From: Geosiphon pyriformis
Taxonomy: Eukaryota; Glomeromycota; Glomeromycetes; Archaeosporales; Geosiphonaceae
DNA length: 64,000 nt
Reading direction: 5' to 3'
NCBI GenBank assembly: GCA_016748015.1
Contig: JAAOMT010000617.1
Location: 628,635 to 692,634, forward strand
Part shown: positions 11,357 through 24,494 of the stretch, one piece after another
Layout: every line of letters begins with the position of its first letter
How positions within the stretch are numbered: position 1 is the stretch's first letter
Notes under the pieces: generated by a model
Database searches by the model: none
What the model was told of the DNA's origin: nothing
Seen by the model: the letters and a program-made list of their open reading frames with translations, nothing else
Position numbers and translations under genes: made by a program

Positions 11357-12575
11357 ATGGAATCCTTATTATCCCCCAATACTCTAAATTCCTTGGCGGC
11401 TATGATGGCAACCAACACAACGTCAACGGAAAGTATTTCTCTGGAGTCTAATTCTTCAGTAGCAAATATTGCCTCTACTGTGAACATAATTCCTTACGAA
11501 ATCACAGATTTCGCTGCCAATCTTGGAATTGTACCTGGTGTTAACAATGCAGGTGTTTCCACCGTATCAAGCGATAATCAATTGTTTGGTACATTTCCCC
11601 CGCTTCAGGTGGAACCCATCTTAGACGAACAAACTATCCAAAACGAGGATGATGTGTTTCCAAGTTCTGAATTTAAATTTCTTCCAAAAATCTTTGACAT
11701 ATTGGAGACCTTAGAAGCTAATCAAGACACTAAGCAAAAAACCAATCAAGATACTAGGCAAAAAACCAATAAGCTGGTAGGTCGAGTTCAATCTTACTGC
11801 CATACAAGAAAAGTAATCAATGTCTTGATTGGTCATTATTATTAATGTGGCAAGATGGAAAATTTGAGAGAACAATTTGAACGTGGGCGCAATATCCTTG
11901 AAAATCTTCCTGGATCTGATTTAACCAGGGAAGAGCAAGATCGGCTCATAAAAGAACGAAAAGGGTTTCTCGCAAAACGAAGGTATCCACCCCTTCTGAT
12001 TTCAAATCAAATTCAGCGATAATCTATAAATCTTGAATAAAAATAATTTCAGAACAGAAAGGGAAAAATATTTAAAAACATCCATTATGCAACAAAACGA
12101 CCCTCGTTCCAATAGTGGGATAGAATTATCGAGTGGACCAACCACTTTCTTATCAGATATTTCTCTGAGCGGGAGGACATCGTTCTTACGTGCCCCTAAT
12201 ATGAACGCACAAACTTTTTTACCCAATCCTAATACGAGTATGCAGAACACATTCTTGTCTCAACACAATATTAGCGGGGAGACCTTTTTATCGGACCCTA
12301 ATATCAGTGATCAGGCCACTTTTTTGGTAGACCCTACCATGAGTGGTCAGTCAACTTTTTTACCAGATCCCAATAATATCCTCGAAACTCCTATTTCTCA
12401 AGATCCCAACGCAATACTCAACACTGCTGAAATGCTTTCGAGTGAAAATTCTTTGGACACTTCTAATTTTAACGATTTTGTGACCAGCACAAGCTTATTC
12501 AACGTTGATTTGTTTGATCAAGATCTTTCAACTAATGATTTATCTGGTGATTCAATAAATCCGGAGGATATATAG
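11357..12575 (+). CDS. Probable Mediator subunit 9-like protein with TFL repeats
   Basis: Exons 11357-11776, 11855-11982 and 12053-12575 join in phase and give 356 residues. Residues about 107-185 contain KFLPKIFDILETLE and, across the first splice, LREQFERGRNILENLPG followed by DLTREEQDRL. This hydrophobic 'FLP..FDIL' plus heptad-like helix resembles the Med9/Cse2 domain of the Mediator middle module, a nuclear RNA polymerase II co-activator. The match is by eye and moderate. A 24-nt in-frame duplication gives NQDTKQKT/NQDTRQKT before the first intron. The C-terminal half is a run of imperfect 13-15 residue repeats with core TFL(S/P)-D-P-N, then an acidic Asp/Ser-rich tail; neither is normal for Med9. 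If not MED9, it is an unclassified nuclear-type acidic protein. Confidence 0.6.
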
Positions 12576-13314
12576 CAGCCAACTTTGTTAAGTTGCATAC
12601 AATGGGAACTTATGGCTTGTTGCCTTGCTGTAAAAATCTATTTTATGATAATATTAAAGAAATTATTTTCGCGCAAGATAGCAACGCTATCACGCTGACA
12701 TATTATCACCTTGGATATTTGGCTTCATCAAAGAAAAAGATTTGACGATCAAAATTCCGAACACCACTCAAGTCCCTTATATTGATATTTTCGAAGTAGC
12801 TTCGTTTGAATTTGATTAGAATGCCAAAGTTACCTGGGTAATATAAAGAGGAGTGGTTGGTTAATAAGGTTAAATTCATATTAAAAACAATCATTAAATG
12901 AGCAAACACTCAGAGGTGTCCTAATGGTCTTCATAGGAAATGTGTGAATTTCAGAAAGTGAAGAAATTCTTTTTTTTTACATCATTGTGTTCGGATAAGC
13001 TCCCAAAAGCATTATTACTTACCATGAATCAAAGGTTCAATTATAATAGAAAAGGATGGTCTCTCAACAATTAACCTTGGTAATAGTTGGGAGGGAATAA
13101 AAATTGATAAGAATGTGTGCACAAAACTTTATTTTAGATTAACTTCTCTCTAACTTGGCAAAATGTTATACTTGGTGCCTCAAGGTTGAATTTACACAAA
13201 GAAAATAAACAAGAAAGGATAGAGTGCAGTGGAATAGATAATTACGGTGGGTTCAAAGATAAGTTTTACCCGTTTTAATAGAGGATATCAAATAATAGTT
13301 TTTTGGTAGAACAA
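12576..13314. other. Convergent 3' intergenic region
   Basis: About 740 bp between the stop codons of the MED9-like gene (plus) and rbx1 (minus). It should contain both 3' UTRs and polyadenylation signals. Small open frames here show no similarity I recognise. Confidence 0.5.
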
Positions 13315-14076
<762 letters not shown>

Positions 14077-14252
14077 GTTTATAAAATTCTTTGAACGTTA
14101 TTAAAGTTAGAATGCCTAGATGCGAAGGGAAAGGGTTCAATAAAAATAACCATCCAAATAAAGGATCGTCGAATCGGGCCATGTGACAATGTATAACTGA
14201 CATCAGAAACCTGATCTTCAGGTATCAGTATACCTTTGATTTTAACAAAAAA
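14077..14252. promoter_or_regulatory. Shared divergent promoter region of rbx1 and the ABITRAM-like gene
   Basis: Only 176 bp separate the two start codons. The segment is not strongly AT-rich compared with flanks and holds no obvious TATA box. Co-regulation of the two genes is a possibility, not shown. Confidence 0.45.
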
Positions 14253-15306
14253 ATGTCAATAAACTCCAACGAAATAACAATCACCCATGAAACATTTAAA
14301 CTTTCTTCGAAGGAATCACAAGAAAGTGGATTAGAAAATGTTGAATTTGAAAGTGAAAAAAATTTTATGGTGGATCGTGACCTATCACGATTTCCAACTC
14401 CAACTTATGATCTTACCAAATATATAGATCTTGCCCACAAACTTAACAAGAATCCGTCATCCTATCTAGAAAGATATTTTGAAAAATCCTATTTTCTTGA
14501 TCCTGGTATTATATATTAATCGAGATTTTTGGATTCTAAGTCCTTTGGAGAAATCAAAGCTCTAATTATTTACTTTCATTCATGAACCACAAGATGATTT
14601 GAAGCGAGAGGATTATTACATGTATAGTCCCCCGAATGGGTAATTAAGCTCATAATTGATCGATTGTGATAAGTCTTGATAATAAACATAATATGATCTC
14701 TTGTAGGCTCATTGTTTTTGGCTTGGCACCTTCACATCCGATTTTGAAAGATCACATAGACCCTTTGGGATCCTTCTTTCCGTTCTCACTTAAGTCCGAT
14801 TCAACTCTCACTGAACCAATCATCATATTTAACGAAGACGTAATAAATAGATTTCGCCAAAAGAAGGTTAAATTCTCAATAAAAGATGAGCTTTGTAAAA
14901 TTAGAATTGAAAAAACCTCATCAAGTCTAGAGACAATAGAAATTGGTGAGCTAACTGAAAACGAAAGATTTCTCGAAGGAATTGGCGACAAAAAAAAGGA
15001 AAAGGAATTCCAAGAATATAGCATTAAATTCCCTCTTAAAGGTGCTTTGATGAATTGGAATCAAAGGCTCAGAGGTGAGCCAGATATCTTATTTCGTAAG
15101 GTAATTAATCACACTAAAAATATCTTTCTATTACCCATCTTATTGTCCGTTCATTGATCGCATATGTCCCATTTGATCTATTTTAGCCCTTTACGGAAGG
15201 TTATCTAGGGATAATTGCCCCTGATAAGAAGAAGCTACCAGATCAAAAAAATTGGAGAGTTGAGGCTGAATACAAATTTGCAAGATTTGGCATCCCCCCA
15301 CCGTAA
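14253..15306 (+). CDS. ABITRAM/FAM206 (Simiate)-like protein, four exons
   Basis: Exons 14253-14505, 14594-14639, 14707-15100 and 15187-15306 join in phase and encode 270 residues. Conserved blocks in order: YLERYFEKSYFLDP, EDYYMYSPPNGLIVFGLAPSH, a central charged insert, PLKGALMNWNQRL and the C-terminal PFTEGYLGIIAP. The pattern of a short N-terminal 'RYF' helix, 'HP' strand and 'P-TEGY' motif is that of the ABITRAM family, which in animals is reported as an actin-binding nuclear speckle protein; its ancestral role is unclear. The fungal protein has a longer N-terminus (about 80 residues, acidic) and ends FGIPPP. Assignment rests on motif recall, without a search. Confidence 0.65.
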
Positions 15307-16138
15307 AAACCACAATGGAAAAAGCAAAAAAAATTACTTGAGATATGCAAAAATTAAACCTAATTATAATCAACAAAGCTTAACCAGCTCCCAACAGTTC
15401 GACATATCAATTTCATCTCTAAATAGTCAAGATTTTAGAATATTTCTATAAGTGAGTGAGTCACCATTCAGATTTGCTTAGTTATTATATTAAATATGGA
15501 AATTTTTTTTATTGAAACAATTTTTTTTGAATTGTTTAAATACAATTGATTATTAAATGGTTTAAATAAATAAAAATATTACAATTATATTAAATTATTT
15601 ATAAAAACTTCGAAATATTTTAACTAATTAATAAATATTGCAAATATGAAAAATAATCTTATATAAATTTTAATTAATTATAATTATATATTTAAATTTG
15701 TAATTATGTAAAAATCAACTTTTTTTTTATAATTAATAGAATTACTATTTTAGTTAAAATTTTAGTTATAAATACACTCTAATATTAAGCTTTTATTAAA
15801 AATAATTAGCTTTTTAAAGCCAATACAAATTTAAATTAAAAAACCTAAAAGTTAAAAATATTATATTAAGAACAATATATTAAATATTTGTTATTTGTGA
15901 TATTTTTAACAAATATTTTAAAAAAACTTTACTTTTTAAATTTAAAAAAAAAACAATAATTAAAATTTATATAATATTTAACTTATAGTTTAATTAAGTT
16001 AAAAAAACAGAACAAAAAATTTTTAATAATTTAAAACCACAATTCAAAACTTTTTAATCTAAGTTATTAAACTATTATATTATAGTTAAAAACCATAGTT
16101 TTATTAATTATTACATGTAATAGTTATTAATATTATAT
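15307..16138. other. AT-rich intergenic DNA
   Basis: The 3' flank of the ABITRAM-like gene becomes very AT-rich after about 15480. I see no gene. The sequence atat at 16135-16138 immediately before element A4 may be its target-site duplicate. Confidence 0.6.
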
Positions 16139-16360
16139 TATTATAGATTAGAGTAACAAGCTAACAAATAGTAAAAGAAAACAAAATTTGTAAAATAATA
16201 ATAATAAAATTACAATAAGAAAGCAAATTAAATAAGTAAGAATTTAATGTACATAATCAGTTTTATAAAAATCATAGTTGTGAATTTTTTCTGGAAATTT
16301 AAAGATAAAAAAATATTTCATAATTGTTAACAAGATAATATTATTACTATTATTTTATGT
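16139..16360 (-). repeat. A4 LTR, outer part
   Basis: Starts TATTATAGATTAGAGTAAC, which is the A2 LTR start with G-to-A changes, and continues collinear with A2 until it is cut by element B at 16361. The last four bases, atgt, are repeated after B at 34090. Confidence 0.85.
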
Positions 16361-17229
16361 TATTACAGGTGCTTATTTGGAGTCTCAAATCAAATAACAA
16401 ACTCATAATGTAGTGCTTAATAACTGATCTCATTAATAATATCTGAAGGTTGTTTGTATTTGAAGGTTTTGGTTGAGTCTTTTGTATAATAGACAGAAAT
16501 TCACTTATTGTTTATTTATAGCTTCCTAAAATTGCAATTTTATCAAATTTCTTTCTTAGCATAATGGCCAGTAATCCTTCTGGTAAGTTATCTTCAATTA
16601 AGTGTTCTATCCTTATTTCTGGGTCTTTTACCAGTTACTTATATCTTGACATCAGTATCTTTGCATATTAATCCTTTTAATCAAGTTAGTAACTCAAATA
16701 AACAAAGACAGAAAATCAAATAAAGAAAAATAAAAAGAGAAAATAAAAAAAAGAAAGAAATAAGCCAAGGCAATAAATGTTAATATCTCATCAATAGCCA
16801 TAATCAAGAGCTATTGTTCTAGTGTAGTTAAGTATTTACTATTATTAACATAAAGTGTTAATAGCAGAAAATAAATTAAGATAGTAAATAATTATTTATT
16901 GATATTTTTGAATAGAAAAATTGCTTAGATTAAATATAAACTGAGAAATCTGTTTTTTCTACTTCTAATACTATCACTATATATACATAATTGAAATTTC
17001 TCAATTCTTCAATTCTTCACACCAAAAATCTTGGAATTTTTGGAATCCTACAATTTCTTTAAAAGAAATTCTGGAATTTTAGAATCCTGCAATTCCTTAT
17101 ATAAGAATTCTGAAATTTCTGGAATCTTACAATTCTTCTAAAAGGAATCCTGGAATTCCACATTTACTACATTTACCTCTGATTGGCTAATTTATATATT
17201 AATATTCTTCCTATATTCTATGAGTAACA
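16361..17229 (-). repeat. B LTR (3' LTR of the element)
   Basis: 869 bp, ends in GAGTAACA at 17229. The outer end reads TATTACAGG where the partner LTR has TGTTACAGG. Contains a cluster of GGAATT/GAATTCC-like imperfect repeats at about 17030-17165. Confidence 0.9.
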
Positions 17230-17246
17230 TTATTTCCTCCTTTTTA
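17230..17246 (-). other. B polypurine tract
   Basis: On the minus strand the LTR is preceded by AAAAAGGAGGAAATAA, a typical PPT for plus-strand DNA priming. C has almost the same tract. Confidence 0.75.
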
Positions 17247-17948
17247 ATATTGAGCTCCATTGTGATCTCTTAACTCGAATTTTCCATTTTTGAGTATTTT
17301 TTGAACTTTTTTCTCGAAAATTACTTGTGTTATCTTGTTCTGTAATTCTTCAAATTGGGCATTGATTATTTTTCCCATTTGGTTAATAATAATGGAGTCC
17401 ATTGCTAAATTGAATAAGATTTCTGGTCGGTCTTGAAATCTGATTTGTAATTAATAAATAGCTTGTATTTGTGTAGTTAGATTGTTTTTTCTTACAAATT
17501 GTTCAAGTTGTTGTAATATTTTTGGGTCAAATAATTGCTTTGTCTTATCTGTATATAAGTTCTAAATATTCAAGTGTTATTCCAAGTGAAAATAACAAAA
17601 GTTTCTTGGAGGTTGTTGTGTCTACTAATTCCATGTTTCTATTATTAACTCTGGATATTGGGTGACTTTTGGCTGTGTTTTTATTGCCAATTTTACCTTT
17701 GTGATTATTTTTTTGATAGTGTTTTCTGTTTTCCTCTGTATTTTATCTCGTGATCTTTTTCTAGTGTTTTTGTATCTGATGGTTTGTTGATTAATTGTAA
17801 TTTTCATCTCCTGTTGTTGAATTAGTTGAAAAAGTTGTTGTGCTAGTGAATAAATGTTGTTGGTAATTTTTATTTTTCTGTTATCTTTTATCATGTCTAT
17901 TATGTCTTTATATTCTTTTAGTTGTTCAATTTGATGTGTTAATATCAA
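17244..17948 (-). pseudogene. B ORF3, uncharacterised protein after integrase
   Basis: The frame is shifted -1 relative to the end of pol and overlaps it slightly. It reads THQIEQLKEYKDII, then NIYSLAQQLFQLIQQQEM and a basic segment with KKIITKVKLAIK, and stops at the PPT. The same protein is recognisable in C (53972-54600). It is Gln/Leu/Lys-rich and predicted helical. It is interrupted by several stops and at least one frameshift after about residue 107. Confidence 0.65.
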
Positions 17949-19290
17949 TGATAATAATTGGTTTTAGATCTCATGAAATCTCATCTGGTTGGATTAATAT
18001 TTTTTGTATTTTTAATTGTGGAATATTATTGATAAATGATAATACTATATGGTGATATAATTTTAGTCGATCATCATGTGCTGCTTTGGTTAAGATTTTG
18101 TTGTTTAACCTTAATTTATAAGCTCTATTTTTAAGAATTTTTTTTATGTAAAATGATCTGTTCCATTTGGAGTCAAATTTTCTATTTTATTGTTTTTCCG
18201 TTTTAGTACAATATAAAAGTACTTTGTTTTCAATCTTGAATTCAACTGGTTTATCTGGTAGTTGGTTATTATGTTTTTTTTTTTGTTTTTTTTGTAACTT
18301 TTGGATGTTATCAGCTGCTTTTTATCATTTGTTTTCTAGAGTTTCTATCAAGTTATATGTTCTTCTTAGCAACATTTTCTGAAAATTGTCTTCAATTATT
18401 GGTTCTGTTGAATATGTGTTGATTTCTATTTCAACTGGTAATGTTGCTGTTCTATTATATACTAATTCAAATGGTGTTGCTTGTATAGTGTCTTGCTTTA
18501 TTATCTGATAAGCAAATAATATTAATGATATAAACAAATTCCATTTATCTTGGTTTTCTTGACTGATCTTGACTATTGCTTTACACAATATTCTGTTGAA
18601 TCTTTCAATTAATCTATTTGTTTGTGGATAGTATAGTAATAATAATGGTCTTTTGATTCCAAATCTTTGACTTAATTCTGCTAATGTTCTATTCACAAAG
18701 TGAGTTCTTTGATCAGATAAAAATTCTTTTGAACATCTGTGTTGGCAGATTAAATCTTGATGAATGAATTTGGCAACAGATTTTGCATCTGCTTTTTGAA
18801 TGGCTTTTGCTTCTGGTCATTTAGTAAGATAATCCATGACTACTGCAATATATCTGTTGCCTTTGCTGGTAATTGTTAATAGTCTGACTAAGTCAATTCC
18901 AATGTAATTAAATAGTTGTTCTACTTTGATTGGTCTTAACAGTTCATTAGGTTATGTTCCTCTTTTTCTCTAACAAACATTACAATTTTGCATATATTGG
19001 ATAATGTTTGGATACATAGATAGCCAATAGTATCTTTTTCTGATTCTTTTCATGGTTGCTTCTTTGTGAAAATGTCCTGCTGTTGGCTTTGAGTGCATGT
19101 TAAATAATATTGTCTCTTTTTTTGGTTCTGTAATTACTCTGGTTGGTTAATCTGGATTTCTTTTGTTCTTCTGATAAAGTATATTTTGATGGTTAATAAA
19201 ATATTTTGATTGTTGTTTTATGTTGTTTTGTTTCTTTTAAGATAATTTTTTCTTGAACTGTTGCATATTTATATAGTGCTAGAATTGTTG
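17926..19290 (-). pseudogene. B integrase
   Basis: DDE integrase with zinc-binding and core regions. Recognisable parts include RIKRPLLLLYYPQTNRLIERF around the catalytic Glu (IERF, so the Glu is kept) and FAYQIIKQDT in 18696-18325. Pol ends IIIIDINTSN then TGA at 17926-17928. Stops and indels make it non-functional. It aligns with the integrase of C over its whole length. Confidence 0.75.
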
Positions 19291-19890
19291 ATATTTTTGT
19301 ACATTCATTTTTTGTTATATTTTTGTTTTTAACTGTTTAAATTTTGTTATATTTTTGGATTAAAATGTTCTTAAATTTGTTTCATTCTTAACAAACTGTC
19401 AGCATTTCTATTTTTTTTTCTTTTTTTGTAATATATTGTATAATTAAATAGTGAAAGTTCTATTTTTTATCTGACATAGTGATTATCTCCAAATTCTTGT
19501 TTCTGAATTGAAGTCAATTCATTGTAATTAGTGTACACATCAAATTTTTGGCTTAAATATTCTTTCTATTTCATGACTGCCTAATAGATTGCTAAGTGTT
19601 CTAATACTGGTGTTCTATAGTTCTTTTTAGCTGGACTTAAGCTGCAACTAGTATATATTACTGGATGTTCTTTTCCATCTGGTCTTTTCTGAGATAGTAC
19701 TGTTTCTAATGCTTGATCTGATGCATCAGTTGTGATTATGAATGGCTTGCTATGATCTGAATAGATTAGTACTAAAGCTTTAATAAGCTTTCTTCTTAAT
19801 GTATCAAAAACTTCTTGCTGAGTTTCTGTCTATTTATATTTGGTGTTCTTTGTTTAAAGCTGGTATAATGGCTGAGCCAGTTTGAAAAAA
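19291..19890 (-). pseudogene. B RNase H domain
   Basis: Fragments corresponding to the TDASDQALE... start and the KFDVYTNYNELTSIQKQEF region of gypsy RNase H can be read on the minus strand near 19750 and 19500. Several stops are present. Boundaries are approximate. Confidence 0.65.
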
Positions 19891-20800
19891 TCTTTGATGA
19901 AGCAGCAGTAGTAATTTGCAAATCCCAAGAATGTTTGTAATTTGGTCAAGTTAATGGATATTGAAAAGTTCTTAACTATCTTGATTTTGTCTGAATCCAT
20001 TTTGATTTCATTTTTGCTCACAACATGTCCCAAAAACTTGAGTTCAGTTTTCCCAAAAAAACACTTGGTTGTATTTAATTTAATCCAGCTCTTTTCAGTC
20101 TTTCAAATACTTGTTGAAGATGATGTAAATAATCATCAAATGTTTTAGAGAACACATTGGTGTCATCTAAATATATGATTACTGATTTCTATAACAGTCC
20201 AGTATAAACAATTTCTATAAGTTATTGGAATGTTGCTGGAGCATTCATCAAGCCAAATGGCATTACTTCAAACTCAAAATTTTTTTTTCAGATTGTAAAA
20301 GCCATTTTCTCCTTATTTTCCAGTTTTATGGCTACTTACCAGTAATCACTATTTAAGTCTAAAGTCAAGAACCATTTTTTTCTTCCAAAAGCATTGAAAA
20401 GTTCTTGGATCTTTGAAATTGGGTAGCTATCTTCCTTGGTTATTTCATTAAGTTTTCAGTAATCCACACAAAAATGGATTTTTCTATTCTTTTTACAAAC
20501 TAATATCACTAGTAATGATCATGAACTTATTAATAATTGAATTAATCTATTGTCTAATATTCAATTAATTTCTTAACAAATGATTTTATGGCTGGCTGGT
20601 AGTACTTGATATGCTTTTTGTTTGATTGGTATTGTATCTCTAGTCTTGATTTGATGCTAAATTATGTCAGTTCTGCCAAATTTGTTTTCACTTGCAAAAA
20701 TGTTCGTAAAGTTGTTGAGTAACATTTTGAGTTGTATATGCTAAAGTGGGTTTAAATTTTTTAGATTTATTTGTTTTAATTGTTTTGGTTAAGCAAATAA
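19891..20800 (-). pseudogene. B reverse transcriptase
   Basis: The catalytic box reads IIYLDDTNVFSKTF, so the YLDD motif (20162-20173) is intact, in contrast to C and D. Upstream blocks for the fingers and for FGLMNAP-like residues are visible. The frame is broken by stops. Confidence 0.75.
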
Positions 20801-21189
20801 CATTCATTCTGTTTATAGATTGTTTGTAATGTTATGTTGACATATCTACACAGTTGTAAAAAGTCTAGAATGGGGTTTGGTGATTGGTTTTCAATTTCAG
20901 TGGTTAAATATCCAATGGTGATTTCTTCTAATATCTTAATGATGTTTTCCATGTTGTTGTAAATAGGAATTTTGATGTAATTATGGTTTTTGGCTGGTAT
21001 ATATAAATTGACTAGTCCAATCTTTTTTGATTCACAAAATGTGGCTTCTGCTTTAAAAATCTGAACCTGATCTTTTACTTTTCTCTCTATGGCTAACATG
21101 TACTAGTCATATGATGGAATAAAAATTGAATAACAAATGAAGATAATTTTTCCCTTGTCAATAATTTTTTCCTTTGCCATATTAACTAG
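20801..21189 (-). pseudogene. B linker between dUTPase and RT
   Basis: A 107-residue open stretch (21099-20776) reads LVNLYIPAKNHNYIKIPIYN and continues with NNMENIIKILEEITIGYL. C has the corresponding segment (LINLHIPAKDYSHIKIPIYN). It probably forms the region between dUTPase and RT; no separate function is known. Confidence 0.6.
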
Positions 21190-21656
21190 TACATCTATTT
21201 TACTCATTGATCCAAATCTCTGTATCCCTCTAACTGTAATCCCTAATTTTTCCCTGTTTTTTACTAATACTAATTAAGCTATTTTAATCAGAGGCAGAAA
21301 TATTACTTGTGCTATCTTTTCATTTGGTTCTATAATATAGGTCTTTTCTGAATTATTTTGTAGCATTGCAATGATATTTTCTACATATCTTGCATCAATT
21401 ATTCCTCTTCTGATGTTGATTTTTTTTTCACTAAGCTACTCCTAGATGTTAATTGAACTATTGTTGTTGCTGGAATTTCTAGTACTACTTTGAGATCAAT
21501 GCAGATGCATGAATGTGGTTTCACTTTGATGGCATCTTTTCTTGGATATCTTAGATCAAACTTTGTATTAATATCATATGTATGTTTAGGCATAATGCTT
21601 TTATTATTATCACTAAACCATTTAAGTTCCTGTTCTTTGGTGAGGTCAGAAAGCAC
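21190..21656 (-). pseudogene. B dUTPase domain
   Basis: dUTPase hydrolyses dUTP to dUMP, limiting uracil in cDNA. The minus strand gives motif 1 FDLRYPRKDAIK, motif 2 TSRSSLVKKK and, after a frame slip, IRRGIIDARYVENIIAMLQN as motif 3. Motif 4 and 5 regions are decayed. It aligns with the domains in C and D, and the order Cys-rich then dUTPase then RT is the same. Confidence 0.78.
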
Positions 21657-21829
21657 AATATATTGTTCTGAATTTGAATCAGAGTTTGAATCATTATTAT
21701 TTTCATTGCCATTTTAAATGAAACTAGAATTGTTGTTTTCATTGTTGTCATTGTCAAAGTTTGAATTGGGATTGAAATTTAATTCTAATTCTAATATGCA
21801 GCTGCTGATTGATTCTTTTTTTTTAGAGA

Positions 21830-22560
21830 TCATGTAGATTATGTGTGGTAATAGATTGTAAATAAGGTCACACTCATTACAATATTCAAAGTCACATAGA
21901 ATCAAACAGTGGTCACATAGTCATGTGTTTATTTCTTCCAAACATTGCATTTGTTCTTCCCAAGTGGGTGCCAAATTCTGATAATGTTCATGGAATTCTT
22001 TTGGACCAGCTTCAATGTCAAGGAAAGCATCTAAATTGGAAATAAGAAAAATTTCGACTAGTTCTGATGAGTTATTCTTAATTTCTAAGATTTCACTAAG
22101 TGAAGTGCCTTTGACTTTGGTACTTGCTATTCTCTAAATCTTGTCTTTGTCATACAGATAGCTGTCCAGGCATACCAAAACACAGTTCTATGTGGTGTTA
22201 AAAGGTATTCCATAACTGACCCAGTTGCTAATAAGGATTGTGTATTGGCACAAGATATTGTATATTCTTCTTTGACCAAAAATATTATTTTATATTCCTT
22301 TGTCAAGTAACTGTTCTTTACAAGTGAGACATGGCTTATTGTTCCACTTGCCTTGTCATTTGGGGTACCTATAGCATTCCCTGTAATATAGTTTGCAGTA
22401 ATAATATGTGTGTGTTTAATAGTCTTTATTAGGTGCAATTCATGCTCTCATGGAAGAAAGTTTCTTGTTACAATCTTGGCATTTGAGTAGAATATATAGT
22501 GGTTGCTTTAGTGGTTCATGGGTATAAAATCTTTTCCAGCCACTAGTTATTTCTTTTATG
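21830..22560 (-). pseudogene. B Cys-rich region
   Basis: On the minus strand, interrupted by stops, I read CQDCNKKLSS, PCLTCKEQL and LCQYTILISNW, then, about 100 residues on, LCDHCLILCDFEYCNECDLI. These paired CxxC motifs match C and D in spacing and flanking residues, indicating a conserved zinc-binding-type module of unknown function between protease and dUTPase. Confidence 0.65.
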
Positions 22561-22879
22561 GTAGTGTCTTCTTCTGATGTGTCTTTTTTTTTTCTTTTTC
22601 CTTTGTCATTTCAAAAAAGTACCAATAGTAACTTATTGTGTTTAGTATTGGTCCAGAAAACTTGGTAGGCTTCTCAGGTAGGTTTTTTTTCTTTATCATT
22701 GAACTTAATGAGTGGTGTTGTGGTGTGGGTGGTCTTAAAGTGACCATATGTGACTGGTACACATGTGTGTTGTCTATTCTAGCTGAGTTGCAATTCTTGA
22801 GTGGTCCAGTTAAGCACAGCATTGGTTTTAGACAACCAATCATTGTCAACAAGTACTTGGTATTGAGTTGCTTTTATTA

Positions 22880-23230
22880 CCAAGACTTTAATAAATATAC
22901 TAATACCATTGATCTCAAAAGGGAAGTTATCAATTTTGCCAATAGGAGTTTTAATTACTTTATCAGCTGTAATAATTCTGGTATTGGCAGCTTAATCAAT
23001 TCAATGACCTAATTGGTTCATAAGTTGTTACATAATAATGTTGCTTACTGAACTATTGTTTAAGATCAATTTAATTGGCTGACCATCAACTTTGGCATTG
23101 GTATATATTGCCATAATGGATTTTTTATTGAGTGTGACTTCACTAAAGAATGGCATTTCTACTTGGTTTTTTAATTTGAATGGAAAGATGGCTGCTAAAA
23201 AGTCATTATTGATAATGATTGCTAATAATA
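22880..23230 (-). pseudogene. B aspartic protease
   Basis: Retroviral-type protease recognisable from VDGQPIKLILNNSSVSN near 23050-23100. The catalytic D-S-G triad has become N-N-S, so this copy cannot be active. The downstream PVKVLV-like segment matches C and D. Confidence 0.7.
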
Positions 23231-24494
23231 TGTTGTTGATAAATGGTTGCTTTTGATTGGATTTTGGTTTGTTGGGTGTAATATCTTTTGGAATAACCAG
23301 GAAACTTAAATAGTTCTGAAAATTTGGGTTTTGAGAGTACCCAGTTTTTAAACTCTGCTGGTGTGATCCTGATTGCTGGTTAGAAGAACTGGGGATTAGT
23401 TGATGGACTACTATTGCTGATCTCCAGTTTTGTTGAGTTATTCTTGGCCTTTGGTTTCTAAGTAATATTGGAGCTAAATTTTGAGATGGTATTTGAATCA
23501 GTTAGAGCTAATAGATTACTTGTGACTGTGGTGGTTGATAAATTATTGAAATAGTTGACTGATAACTTAGAGATACATATATTGGCTGCTGCATTATTTG
23601 AATGTAATTAAGTTGATATTGATCTTAATTTGGGTAATAGTTCAGAGTTTGGAATCTGTGATCGGGGTTTTTGTATTGATTTTCTGATCATGGATTATTA
23701 TAAAATCAGCAGTCAGCTCTCAAGTGACCTTGTTTATCACAGTTGTGGCAGATATGTATTTCTTGCTGTTATGGTTAATTGTATGATAAGGATGAATACA
23801 ACTGATTTTGAAAATAATTTGCATTTTTCTGATTATTTTATTATTGTAAAGGTTGATAGATAGCTTGATTGTTAGCTAAATATCCCTCTAATTTCTGATT
23901 AATTGAGTCACTGAATTGCTTTAGCTTGAAATCCAAGTCAGATGATCCATTCATTACTAGATTTATGGCTTGGATATGATTGGCTTCTAATTCAGCTAAT
24001 TCTAAATCTTTGGTGTGGTTAATGACATTCTGAAGAATAGTTGGACATAGTAAACATATGCATTGTAATAAGCTGCTGCACAATCCATGAATAAACTGAT
24101 TTAAAAGCTGGGATATCATAAAGTAGTTTGCATTAATGACCTGAATTTGACACAGATTTTGGTGGAAGTATCCCAAGTAAATTGTGACTACTTTAGTATT
24201 TTCTTGTTTAATAGTAGTGAAATTAGTTGCTAAGTGATTAATACTGTTATGATCACTAAAATATTACAGAAATGTGACTTTAAATGCATTGAAATCTTGA
24301 AGTTTGTTTACAAGATTTTGGTATCAAGAATTGGTAATGTCTTATAAAAAATATGAAATGGCTTGTATTGCTCTAGCATTGTCTCAATTGTTGGCAGTTA
24401 TTGCTTTGGCTATGTTGTTGAGCCAAACTTAAGTATTATCTTTTTTGCCAGTGAATTTTTCTAGCTTGGCAATTGGTGCATAGGCCATTAGTAT
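23231..24494 (-). pseudogene. B gag, capsid and nucleocapsid part
   Basis: Contains MAYAPIAKLEKFTG at the junction with the A2 insertion, the capsid segment QAINLVMNGSSDLDFKLKQF and a complete zinc knuckle CHNCDKQGHLRADC (23709-23750). The rest is Gln/Tyr/Pro-rich. Multiple stops. The N-terminal part continues on the far side of A2 at 32240. Confidence 0.8.
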
